Positions 1 through 8,323 of a stretch of 46,269 nucleotides of DNA are shown here, piece after piece (positions within the stretch are counted from its first letter, which is position 1; each line of letters starts with the position of its first letter). This DNA comes from an uncultured bacterium. GTDB lineage: Bacteria; Planctomycetota; UBA8108; UBA1146. The notes below the pieces were generated by a model. It was not told where the DNA came from. It saw only the letters and a program-made list of their open reading frames with translations, and did no database searches. Where the stretch lies: assembly GCA_937876125.1 (NCBI GenBank), contig CALEHF010000389.1:1-46269 (forward strand). Reading direction: 5' to 3'. The translations under genes were made by a program, and so were the position numbers.

Positions 1-14
1 GGTTCCGCGGAACC
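1..14. repeat. 14-bp perfect palindrome GGTTCCGCGGAACC
   Basis: Self-complementary 14-mer at the window edge, 16 bases past the stop of the minus-strand TPR gene. The same 14-mer is the core of the 34-bp palindrome at 13674-13707. It may extend leftwards beyond the window. It could be a terminator stem or a dispersed palindromic repeat; there is no clear T-run beside it. Confidence 0.6.
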
Positions 15-30
15 ACCGCTCAGGGATTTT

Positions 31-990
31 CTAGTGTCCCGAACGCTCGATGACCCCTTCGAGCGCCTTCCGATAGATCTCCGCCGCCTCCGCCGCGCGA
101 TCGAGCGCTTCGAGAGTCCGCCCGAGCTCGAGGGCGAGATTGAGATTGTGCGGGGAGATCGCGAGGAGCGGTCGGAGCAACTTCTCCGCCTCCGCTGGGC
201 GGCCATCGAGCCGGGCGAAGCGTCCCGCGATGAACTGAGTCTCTGGTTCCCCAGCGGCGATCTGTTCCAACTCTTCCACCCACCCCCGCGCGCCGACCAG
301 ATCAGCGAGGTCGAGCGCGACGGTCGCGCGCACCGGCAGCCACGCCGCACGATCTGCGCCGAGCTTCTCCGCCTCGGCGAGTGCATCGATCGCCGCCGCA
401 AACTCTCCCTTGTCGCGCAACCGCTCCGCCAAGTGCACGTGTCGCCGCCACGGCTGGGAGGCGATCTCCGCAACTTCCGGGAGGGGCGGAAGCTCGAGGG
501 CGAAGCGCAGCGCGTTCTCGATCTGTCGGGCGAAGCCGGGTGGACGACTGGGAATGCGGGTGATCGTCGATCCGTCGGGGGTGAGGATCGCGGTGGTCGG
601 GTACGCGACGACATGTTGATGGCGAGCGGCCGCGCGATCTTTGTCGAAGAGCTCGAGCCACGGCTCGGGAAGGGAGCGCCAACGCTCCTTTGGTTCTGCG
701 ATCACCCACACGGCGACCAGTCGAACTTTTGCGCGCGCGGCTGACGGCAAATGGGCGCGGACCGCTTCGAGATCGGTGATCGCGCCCTTCGACCACTCCT
801 GCTCGGGGCGCAGGAAGAGCGCGACGGTCCAGGTGTCGGCGATCGCGAGGGGTTGTGGCTTCTGGTTCAAGTCTTCGAGTTCGAGTGGCACGGGGGGCGG
901 CGGCGCGGGAGCATCGAACGCTTGCGCGACCAGAGTCGCGCCACAGATTGAAAGCACGGCAAGCAGAGGGATGACGCGTCGCTTGATCAC
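31..990 (-). CDS. Secreted thioredoxin-fold/TPR protein without redox cysteines
   Basis: 319 aa. A GTG start at 990 is chosen because AAGGAG lies six bases upstream and the start overlaps the cytochrome stop as GTGA. Residues 1-25 form a signal peptide (KRR then a hydrophobic core ending VAQA). Residues about 45-170 resemble a thioredoxin-like fold (VALFLRPEQEWS, and VVAYPTTAILTPDG with the cis-proline position), but there is no CXXC, and the only cysteine is in the signal peptide. Residues about 185-315 are alanine-rich helical pairs typical of TPR repeats (AAIDALAEAEKLG, AAEIYRKALEG). The likely role is periplasmic scaffolding or assembly for the co-transcribed multihaem cytochrome; that role is inferred from context only. 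Confidence 0.8.
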   Translation of the reverse strand: MIKRRVIPLLAVLSICGATLVAQAFDAPAPPPPVPLELEDLNQKPQPLAIADTWTVALFLRPEQEWSKGAITDLEAVRAHLPSAARAKVRLVAVWVIAEPKERWRSLPEPWLELFDKDRAAARHQHVVAYPTTAILTPDGSTITRIPSRPPGFARQIENALRFALELPPLPEVAEIASQPWRRHVHLAERLRDKGEFAAAIDALAEAEKLGADRAAWLPVRATVALDLADLVGARGWVEELEQIAAGEPETQFIAGRFARLDGRPAEAEKLLRPLLAISPHNLNLALELGRTLEALDRAAEAAEIYRKALEGVIERSGH

Positions 991-2510
991 GGCTGCTCCT
1001 TCCCTTCGCTCCGGTTGTAGTAGGCCGGTTCATGACAACCCGGGGCGCACTTGCCGCCGTCCTCGTCGGGGGTCCAATCGATCGGCATCTGCCACTTCCC
1101 GAACGGCGTAGTCTTACGAAGTTGGAAGGGGAGATCGCTCGCGTGGATTTCGTGGCACGCACGACAGGAGCGCCCCTTCTTCTCGCGGTTCACGTGGACT
1201 GCGTGGAGGTTCTTGTCGCCGTGGCGGAAGTTGGTCGAGAGTCGCGTGGTGCGCTCCGTCACCAGAGCGTCGTCGTGACATTGGAAGCAGAGCCCGTAGC
1301 GTTCCTTCTCGAAGTCCGCGTAGAAACTCTCGGGGAACTCCTGTTTCAAGAGCCGCCAGTGATCGGAGGCGTGCGGTTTGTGGCAGGCGACACAGTTGCC
1401 CTGGCGCAGCGGTCCATGGACGTGCGCCTTGCCTTCGATCTGATCCTTCACGCTTTGGATCGTCGGGCGCCCTTCCATCACGATCGGCTGATCGTGGCAC
1501 TCGAGGCACGTCTCCATCAGCGGTTTCTGGAGCAGCTTGCCGTGCTGCGATCCGTGGGGGTCGTGGCACGACAGGCAGTTGCCCGGCTCCCCCGCCGGTC
1601 CCACCAAGGGGCACTCTTCGGCGTTCGGGTCGCTGGGCGGCTTCGTATGACACTCGGAGCATCGTTCGGGGACCTTCAGCGCGGCGTGGATGCGAGTGCC
1701 GCCGAGCTCTTCCGCCTGTTCTGCGTGGCAAGAGAGGCAGAGGCCAGGGAGCGGGCCGTGGAGGTGCTTCGGAAAACTGGAGCTGTGCGGGTCGTGGCAG
1801 TTGGCGCAGTTCTCTTCCGCCGGTTGGTGCCATTGCATGCCGGGGACATTGAGCTGTTTGATCTCGTCGTGGCAGGTGGAGCAGAGCTCGACCCCTGATT
1901 TCCGCTGGAGTTTTGGGTGCTTGCTCGCGTGGGGATCGTGACAGATCGTGCAGTCGGAGCCGAGTTGCAGCGGCCCGTGCGGCTTCCCGTCGCCGATCAA
2001 ATCTTCGCGCTCGTGGCAATCGAAGCAGAGCCCATCGTCCACCTTCTTCCGCAAGGTGAAGACGTTTGTTTTCCCCCCGTGGGGGTCGTGGCACGACGTG
2101 CATTGCCCGGCGGCGACCGGTCCGTGGATCGCCCCCTTGTCACCGATGGTCTTCTCGAAGGAAAAGAAACTCTCGTGACACTGCCGGCAGAGTTCTGCGC
2201 CTTCAAAGGTGGGTCGGAATTCGTGGTGGTTGTCGACGGTCTCGTGGCACGGTCCGCAGGCGCGGAGCGCGACGGGGCCGTGCAAATTGCCGTTGGCCAG
2301 TTTGCCGCTCCGGAGATTCGCGTGGCAGCTGCTCGAGACGCAGGATTCTCCCGGCTTCCACGGGGGGCGGGGAGTGTCGTCGATCGCTGGTTCCCCAGAG
2401 ACTTGTCCCACGGCGGGGGCCGCATCGATGGCGAGGCCAAGGAGAGAGATGGCGGCCACGATCGCGAGCCCGGCGATGATCCTCGGGAGCACTCCCCCAC
2501 GTGGCGGCAT
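987..2510 (-). CDS. Secreted multihaem c-type cytochrome (doubled CXXCH type, up to 16 haems)
   Basis: 507 aa with an N-terminal signal segment (IIAGLAIVAAISLLGLAI). There are 14 CXXCH motifs: CGPCH, CRQCH, CTSCH, CFDCH, CTICH, CSTCH, CANCH, CLSCH, CSECH, CLSCH, CLECH, CVACH, CFQCH and CRACH. A CX4CH (CVSSSCH) precedes them and a CX3CH (CAPGCH) follows them. Several haems sit in the CHDPH(A/G/S) setting of the doubled-CXXCH family, whose members are periplasmic or surface electron-transfer proteins. The ATG at 2510 has AAAGGA six bases upstream. The gene is translationally coupled to the downstream TPR gene. The redox partner is unknown; no cytochrome c maturation or quinol oxidoreductase gene is nearby. 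Confidence 0.93.
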   Translation of the reverse strand: MPPRGGVLPRIIAGLAIVAAISLLGLAIDAAPAVGQVSGEPAIDDTPRPPWKPGESCVSSSCHANLRSGKLANGNLHGPVALRACGPCHETVDNHHEFRPTFEGAELCRQCHESFFSFEKTIGDKGAIHGPVAAGQCTSCHDPHGGKTNVFTLRKKVDDGLCFDCHEREDLIGDGKPHGPLQLGSDCTICHDPHASKHPKLQRKSGVELCSTCHDEIKQLNVPGMQWHQPAEENCANCHDPHSSSFPKHLHGPLPGLCLSCHAEQAEELGGTRIHAALKVPERCSECHTKPPSDPNAEECPLVGPAGEPGNCLSCHDPHGSQHGKLLQKPLMETCLECHDQPIVMEGRPTIQSVKDQIEGKAHVHGPLRQGNCVACHKPHASDHWRLLKQEFPESFYADFEKERYGLCFQCHDDALVTERTTRLSTNFRHGDKNLHAVHVNREKKGRSCRACHEIHASDLPFQLRKTTPFGKWQMPIDWTPDEDGGKCAPGCHEPAYYNRSEGKEQP

Positions 2511-2953
2511 GCGGAGTCCTTTCTCGTCGGGGTAGGTCTCAAGGTTTCGGGAACGAGCGAGGTGGGAAGATAGCAGCGAACGTGCCAGTTTGCGCCAGTT
2601 CAGGTCAGTGCCCAGAGCAGAATTGCATGGCCGTCTACGGCGGTCTCGGCTTCCAGAGACGCGAGACAGTCGATCGCGGAGGCTACCGAAGCAGTTTTAG
2701 GTGCGAGCTTCGCGAGCTTGATTGTCGATCGTGAGATTGCGGGAGGCGCCGTTCCCTGATTTGGGACCGGGCGTCGTAGCGCCCTCGAACTCGTCCAGCT
2801 CATGTCGAGGCTCTTCCGAGTGGGCAGTCCCTCGGTGGTGGCCAGTCCCGAGATATCGGACCCCCGTGCTTATCTCCTTGCTCGCCGCTCACCTCCCCCG
2901 GCACAATCACTCCTCTGCCACCGACCTCGGAACCCCATTCCATGAGGAGTCCC
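2511..2953. other. Intergenic region between divergent cytochrome and efflux operons
   Basis: 443 bases with no convincing gene. It must hold promoters for both directions, but no clear -35/-10 pair stands out. GCGAGCTT occurs twice, 9 bp apart (2703-2710 and 2712-2719). The TetR operator sequence found at 9595-9616 is not present here. Confidence 0.5.
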
Positions 2954-4420
2954 ATGCTGCCTCGGCTTTGCCGATCGAGCCTCCTCCTCCTCGCGCTCCT
3001 CCCGGCGGGCTGCCGGGTCGGACCCGACTACGAACCCCCCGACCTGAGCCCGCGCACCGAGGCTCCCTGGCGCGCCCCCGACAATGCAGTGATTCGCGGC
3101 GAACGCGCAGAACTCTCTCGGTGGTGGGAGAGACTCGGGAGTGCTGAGCTCTCCACCCTCGCCGAGCGGCTGGTGAACGAGAATCTCTCCCTCGCCGAGG
3201 CGCGTCAGCGGGTGATCACCGCCCGAGCCCGAGCCGGACTGGTCGAGGCTGACCGCTGGCCCGAAGTGAGCAGCGCGGCGGGGTACATACGGGCCGGCAC
3301 CGGCGACCAGAGCCTCAACTTCCAGGGCCCCCCCCGGGGTCGAGAGGTCGATGTGACTTCGGTGAGCGTGTCCGCGGCGTGGGAGATCGATCTCTGGGGT
3401 CGGGTCGCTCGCGCCGTCGAGGCGGCAGAAGCGGATGTCGATGTTGCGATCGAGGACTTTCGGGCCGCCAGTGTGTCCCTCCTCGCCGAACTCGCCCTCG
3501 CTTTCGTCGCGGTGCAGACCCTCCACGCACGTCTCGAGGTCGCGGCTCGGAGCGTCGCTCTCCAAAGGGAAACCCGACGACTCGCAGAGTCTCGTCTCGA
3601 GGCGGGGAGTGGCACTCGACTCGATGTAGATCAGGCGACCCGAGAACTCGACACCACTCGTGCGTCGGTTCCCGAATTGAAGCGTCAACTCGCCCTCGCG
3701 GAGAATCGTGTCGCCCTCTTGCTCGGTGAGAGACCGAGCGATGGCTTGGTGATCGCGGGAGACACGCTGACCCTCCCCGACGCGATCGACATCGGGCTTC
3801 CGGCGGACCTTCTCTCGCGACGCCCCGACGTGAGGCGCAGCGAGCGGACTCTCGCCGGCGCGGTTGCGCGGATCGGAGTCGCCGAAGGAGAGCGCTATCC
3901 CCGTCTCTCGCTCAGCGGCACCCTGGCACTGCGAACCCAGGACCTCGGAAACCTCGGGAGCGGTCTCGATGCGTGGAGCTACTCCGCGGGTCCGAGCTTG
4001 GTCGTTCCGCTCTTCACCGGAGGGCGGATCGATCAAGGGGTGGCGATCTCCGAGTCTGAGGCCGAGGTCGCGCGTCTTCGTTTGGAGCGCACGCTTCTCG
4101 AAGCGATTGCCGAGGTCGAGAACGCCGCCGCCGGGGTGGTGCGCTCGCGAGAACGACTCGAGATCCTGGCGTCCGCCGCCGCCGCTGCGGAGCGAGCACG
4201 GGAACTTGCCCGAGAGCTCCACGAGGCGGGAACGCGCAGCTTGCTGCAAGTCATCGATGCCGAGAGAGCCGAGGTGGCGAGCGTCGATGCGCTTCTGGTC
4301 GCTCGCCAAAGTGCGTTCGAGCGAACCATCGAACTCTATCGCGCGCTCGGGGGGGGGTGGCCGGAGGACGCTGCCAATCTTCCTCGACCAGACCTGCCCG
4401 AAGAGAGTACGACACCATGA
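2954..4420 (+). CDS. Outer-membrane efflux lipoprotein (NodT/TolC-type factor)
   Basis: 488 aa. A start at 2954 is preferred because GAGGAG lies four bases upstream; an in-frame ATG at 2942 has no ribosome site. A lipoprotein signal peptide ends LLPAGC, followed by RVGPDYEPP, the signature N-terminus of NodT-family outer-membrane factors. Two outer-membrane efflux repeats follow, with long coiled helices and repeated ARQ/LAEA patterns, for example LADLLSRRPDVRRSERTLAG. These proteins trimerise into an outer-membrane exit duct for ABC, RND or MFS pumps. Here it heads an operon with a matching fusion protein and ABC transporter, and the stop overlaps the next start (ATGA). Confidence 0.92.
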   Translation: MLPRLCRSSLLLLALLPAGCRVGPDYEPPDLSPRTEAPWRAPDNAVIRGERAELSRWWERLGSAELSTLAERLVNENLSLAEARQRVITARARAGLVEADRWPEVSSAAGYIRAGTGDQSLNFQGPPRGREVDVTSVSVSAAWEIDLWGRVARAVEAAEADVDVAIEDFRAASVSLLAELALAFVAVQTLHARLEVAARSVALQRETRRLAESRLEAGSGTRLDVDQATRELDTTRASVPELKRQLALAENRVALLLGERPSDGLVIAGDTLTLPDAIDIGLPADLLSRRPDVRRSERTLAGAVARIGVAEGERYPRLSLSGTLALRTQDLGNLGSGLDAWSYSAGPSLVVPLFTGGRIDQGVAISESEAEVARLRLERTLLEAIAEVENAAAGVVRSRERLEILASAAAAAERARELARELHEAGTRSLLQVIDAERAEVASVDALLVARQSAFERTIELYRALGGGWPEDAANLPRPDLPEESTTP

Positions 4421-5445
4421 AGAAGATCCTGATCCTGATTCCCGTGCTCGCCGTCGGAGTGGTCATCGGAATCCTCGGCCACCAACGGAGCGTCGCGCGC
4501 GACCGGGCGGCGGCGGTCGGCACCCTGCGTCTCCACGGGAACGTCGATCTCCGGGATGCGCAGCTCGCCTTCTTCGGGCAGGAGCGCATCGCGACGGTTC
4601 TCGTCGAGGAGGGGGATCGGGTCGAGCCCGACCAACTTCTCGCCACCCTCCACCGCGAACGACTCGAGGCGACGATCGGAGCGGCCGAGGCTCGCATCCG
4701 TGGACAGCAAGCGGCCGTCGATCGGCTCCAGGCTGGAACTCGTCCCGAGGAGATCCGTGCCGCGCGCGCCGCCGTGGCCGCGGCCGAGGTGCGTCTCGCG
4801 AACGACCAGCGCGCCATCGTTAGGGTGGAAGCGACGTCGGCGAGTGGCGCCTCGAGCGCGAAGGAACTCGACGATGCGCGCGCGACCCTCGAGGTCGCCA
4901 CCGCCGAACTCGAGGTCCAACGGGCCGCGCTCGATCTCGCCCTCGCCGGTCCCCGAGTGGAGGACCGACTCCAGGCTGCGGCCACCCTCGATGGACTCCG
5001 CGCCGAACTCGCGGGCCTCGAGCGGCAACGCGCCGACACCGAGCTGCACGCGCCGGCGAAGGGGGTGATCCGCACTCGGATCCTCGAACCGGGGGAGATG
5101 GCGTCCCCGGAACGACCGGTGTTCACGCTCTCTCTCACGGACCCGAAGTGGGTGCGTGCGTACCTCCCCGAGCCGGATCTCGGGAGAGTGAAGAGTGGGA
5201 TGCGCGCGACGATTCGGTCCGATTCCTTCGGGGGACGCAGCTACGAGGGGTGGGTCGGGTTCGTGTCCTCGGTCGCGGAGTTCACTCCGAAGGCGGTCGA
5301 GACCGAGGAGCTCCGCACATTGCTGGTCTACGAGGTGCGTGTGTTCGTGCGGGATCCGAACGACGAGCTTCCCCTCGGGATCCCCGTCACGGTCGATCTC
5401 GAGGTTGGCGAGGGGAGCGCCCCCGCCCAGGGGAGCGGTCGATGA
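4417..5445 (+). CDS. Periplasmic membrane fusion protein (HlyD/YbhG-like)
   Basis: 342 aa. The ATG at 4417 overlaps the preceding stop. One N-terminal membrane anchor (ILILIPVLAVGVVIGILG) is followed by a split biotinyl-lipoyl domain (LHGNVDLRDAQLAF; later LHAPAKGVIRTRILEPGEM) and a long helical hairpin rich in A, E and R (about residues 90-215). A beta-barrel segment contains WVRAYLPEPDLGRVKSGM, as in the YbhG/YhiI group. It links the inner-membrane ABC permeases to the outer-membrane factor encoded just upstream. Confidence 0.9.
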   Translation: MKKILILIPVLAVGVVIGILGHQRSVARDRAAAVGTLRLHGNVDLRDAQLAFFGQERIATVLVEEGDRVEPDQLLATLHRERLEATIGAAEARIRGQQAAVDRLQAGTRPEEIRAARAAVAAAEVRLANDQRAIVRVEATSASGASSAKELDDARATLEVATAELEVQRAALDLALAGPRVEDRLQAAATLDGLRAELAGLERQRADTELHAPAKGVIRTRILEPGEMASPERPVFTLSLTDPKWVRAYLPEPDLGRVKSGMRATIRSDSFGGRSYEGWVGFVSSVAEFTPKAVETEELRTLLVYEVRVFVRDPNDELPLGIPVTVDLEVGEGSAPAQGSGR

Positions 5446-7172
5446 GCGATGGCGTGGTCATCGACAAGCTGAGCCTCACGTTCAAGGGCGGGTCGGGACG
5501 CCCCGCACTCTCGGCGGTGTCGATCGAGGCGCCGCGCGGGGCGGTCACCGGGCTCGTGGGCCCGGATGGGGCGGGCAAGACCACACTCCTTCGTATCGCC
5601 GCGGGCCTGCTTCTCCCGGCTGCGGGGCGCGTCCGCGTCCTCGGGCTCGATCCGATCGTCGATCGTCAGGAACTCCGCGAACGGATCGGCTACATGCCGC
5701 AGAAGTTCGGGCTGTACGAGGATCTGACCGTGGCCGAGAACCTCGACCTCTATGCCGATCTCCAGGGAGTCGTCGGAGCGGCTCGCGTGGAGCGTCTCGA
5801 GCGCCTCATGCGTATGACCGATCTCGCTCCCTTCCTGGATCGGCTTGCCGGACGTCTCTCCGGGGGGATGAAGCAAAAGCTCGGACTCGCTTGCGCCCTG
5901 GTCAAGTCCCCCGATTTCCTCCTCCTCGATGAGCCCACCGTCGGCGTCGATCCCGTTTCGCGTCGAGAGCTGTGGCGCATCGTCGATGAGTTGGTCGTGG
6001 AGAGCGGGATCGGAGTCCTGGTCTCGACCGCCTATCTCGACGAGGCGGAGCGCTGCACCCAGGTGGTGGTGCTCGACGATGGTGAAGTGCTCGAGCAGGG
6101 GACTCCCTCCGATCTCGCGGCGAGCGTGAGTGGCCGCGTGTTCCTCCTCACTCCGAAGGTCGGAGCACTCCCTCGCCAGATCCAAGGATCGCTCTCCGGC
6201 CGGCAGGGGGTGCTCGATGTGACCATCGAGTCGGGACGAGTACGGGTGGTGGTGGCGCATGGGGAGGAAGATCTCGCTCCCTGCGCGGGAGGGGAAGGGA
6301 TCGAGAGTCGCTCCTCGGCGCACCCCCGGTTCGAGGACGCGTTCATGGCCCATCTTTCGACGCGGCGGGCGCGACTCGAGGTCGGGGAGAAGCACGCCAC
6401 GAGGACCTCGACCGGGGATGGCGTGGCCGTGCGCGTGCGCGGTCTGGTGAAGCGCTTCGGAGACTTCGTCGCGGTCCGCGATGTCTCCTTCGACGTCCGG
6501 GAAGGGGAGATCTTCGGTCTTCTCGGCCCGAACGGCGCCGGGAAGAGCACGACGTTTCGCATGCTGTGCGGCTTGTCCTCCATCACAGCCGGGGAAGCGA
6601 CCGTCGCGGGGCGCGATCTGCGTCGTTCGGGGAAGCGCGCCCGTGCGAGGCTCGGGTACATGGCGCAGAAATTCTCGTTGTACGGTTCACTGAATGTGAT
6701 CGAGAACTTGCGGTACTTCGGGACCGCCTACGGGTTGTGGGGGCGGCGACTCAAGACGCGTATCGCCGAGTCCCTCGCTGAGTTCGACCTCGGGCCGCGC
6801 CGAAAGGATCCAGCCGCGCAGCTCCCCGGGGGTTACAAGCAGCGGCTCGCCATGGCGGCTGCGCTTCTCCACGAACCGGAGATCCTCTTCCTCGACGAAC
6901 CGACTTCGGGAGTCGACCCGATCGCACGCAGAGAGTTCTGGCGTCGGATCAACGCCGTCGCTCTTTCCGGAACGACGGTGGTCGTGACCACTCACTTCAT
7001 GGAGGAGGCGGAGTACTGCGACCGGATGTTGATCATGTCACGGGGTGCGGAGCTCGCCCTCGGGACCCCGGCCGAGATCCGAGAGAGCGTACGAACCATC
7101 GATCGACCCGACCCCACGATCGAGGATGCGTTCGTCGTGCTGGCGGAGCTTCGCGCGAGTCAGCAACCATGA
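5442..7172 (+). CDS. Double ABC ATPase subunit of drug efflux pump (YbhF-like)
   Basis: 576 aa; the ATG at 5442 overlaps the previous stop (ATGA). Two complete ATPase domains are fused. The first has Walker A GPDGAGKTT (about residue 40), signature LSGGMKQK and Walker B FLLLDEP. The second, from about residue 330, has GPNGAGKST, signature LPGGYKQR (proline replaces the usual serine) and ILFLDEP. The H-loop in the second domain reads TTHF, while the first has STAY, so the first domain lacks the switch histidine and ATPase activity may be asymmetric. The domain order matches YbhF, the ATPase of the YbhFSR multidrug exporter. Confidence 0.92.
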   Translation: MSDGVVIDKLSLTFKGGSGRPALSAVSIEAPRGAVTGLVGPDGAGKTTLLRIAAGLLLPAAGRVRVLGLDPIVDRQELRERIGYMPQKFGLYEDLTVAENLDLYADLQGVVGAARVERLERLMRMTDLAPFLDRLAGRLSGGMKQKLGLACALVKSPDFLLLDEPTVGVDPVSRRELWRIVDELVVESGIGVLVSTAYLDEAERCTQVVVLDDGEVLEQGTPSDLAASVSGRVFLLTPKVGALPRQIQGSLSGRQGVLDVTIESGRVRVVVAHGEEDLAPCAGGEGIESRSSAHPRFEDAFMAHLSTRRARLEVGEKHATRTSTGDGVAVRVRGLVKRFGDFVAVRDVSFDVREGEIFGLLGPNGAGKSTTFRMLCGLSSITAGEATVAGRDLRRSGKRARARLGYMAQKFSLYGSLNVIENLRYFGTAYGLWGRRLKTRIAESLAEFDLGPRRKDPAAQLPGGYKQRLAMAAALLHEPEILFLDEPTSGVDPIARREFWRRINAVALSGTTVVVTTHFMEEAEYCDRMLIMSRGAELALGTPAEIRESVRTIDRPDPTIEDAFVVLAELRASQQP

Positions 7173-8323
7173 ATTCTTCCACGAGACCCACCAGAGGCCG
7201 GCGTGCAGCGGCGCGACGGCTGCGCGGATTCATGCGCAAGGAGCTGCTGCAGATCCGACGCGATCCGAGCAGTATCGCGCTGGCCCTGGTCATGCCGGTC
7301 GTCCTGATCCTTCTCTTCGGCTACGGCGTCTCGCTCGATGCCGAGCGGATCCCGGTCGCGGTCGTGCTCGACCATCCGGGTGCCGCCGGGGCGGATCTCC
7401 TCGCCCGACTCACCGGATCCCGCCACTTCGACGCGAGTCGTGCGACCTCCCTGTTCGAGGCGGAGACCTGGATGCGGGATCACTCGATCGAGGCGATCGT
7501 GCATCTCGGGGCCGACTTCGAGCGCCAGATCGCGGCGGATGAACAGGCACCGGTCCAGCTGATCCTTCGCGGAATCGATAGCAACCGCGCCCGCTTGATC
7601 TCGGGGTACTTCGACGCGGTCGTCGGAACCTGGTCGGGGGCGCGCCTCGCACGGGGGGAACGCGCCCTGCTCCCCCCCATCTCGATCTCGGCGCGCACCT
7701 GGTTCAACCCCTCGCTGCGCAGTACCGATGTCCTGGTCCCGGGGCTGGTCGCGCTCGTCATGACCCTGACCGGTGCCCTGTTGACCGCCCTAGTGGTCGC
7801 CCGCGAATGGGAGAGGGGCACGATGGAGGCGATCCTCGTCACTCCGTTGCGCGCGACGGAGTTCCTCGTCGCGAAGATCGTGCCCTACTACATTCTCGGC
7901 ATGGGGGGGATGGTTCTCTCGGTCGGACTCGGGGTGCTCCTGTTCGAGGTCCCTCTTCGGGGATCGTTCTTCGCCCTCTTCCTCCTGAGCTCCCTTTTTC
8001 TGCTCGCATCCCTCGGGCTCGGGCTCGCGATCTCATCCACGGTTCGGGTCCAGTTCGTCGCGGCTCAGATCTCTATCATTGCGGGCTTCCTCCCCGCCTT
8101 CTTCCTGTCCGGACTCCTCTTCGATCTCGGCAGTACGCCGGTCCCGATCCAGGTGATCAGTCATCTCGTCCCTGCGCGGTACTTCGTCAGTGCGAGTCAC
8201 ACCCTGTTCCTCGCCGGGGATCTCTGGTCGGTTCTCTGGCCAGATGCTCTCGCGCTCTTCGTCATGGCCACCTTCTTCATCGGGATCGCCCGTCGGAGAA
8301 CCGGAACGAGGCTCGACTCATGA
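7169..8323 (+). CDS. ABC-2 type efflux permease (YbhS-like)
   Basis: 384 aa; ATGA overlap with the ATPase gene. An N-terminal cytoplasmic stretch (FMRKELLQIRRDPSSIAL) leads into a first membrane helix, then a large extracytoplasmic domain (about residues 50-195), then five hydrophobic helices in the C-terminal half. The phrase VAREWERGTMEAILVTPLRATEFL is diagnostic of the ABC-2 family. It should form the inner-membrane pore together with the next gene product. Confidence 0.92.
   Translation: MNSSTRPTRGRRAAARRLRGFMRKELLQIRRDPSSIALALVMPVVLILLFGYGVSLDAERIPVAVVLDHPGAAGADLLARLTGSRHFDASRATSLFEAETWMRDHSIEAIVHLGADFERQIAADEQAPVQLILRGIDSNRARLISGYFDAVVGTWSGARLARGERALLPPISISARTWFNPSLRSTDVLVPGLVALVMTLTGALLTALVVAREWERGTMEAILVTPLRATEFLVAKIVPYYILGMGGMVLSVGLGVLLFEVPLRGSFFALFLLSSLFLLASLGLGLAISSTVRVQFVAAQISIIAGFLPAFFLSGLLFDLGSTPVPIQVISHLVPARYFVSASHTLFLAGDLWSVLWPDALALFVMATFFIGIARRRTGTRLDS

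Noticed and set aside
2600..2803. Short minus-strand frame in the 2.5-2.95 kb gap
   Set aside because: No ribosome site or recognisable protein features; left as intergenic.
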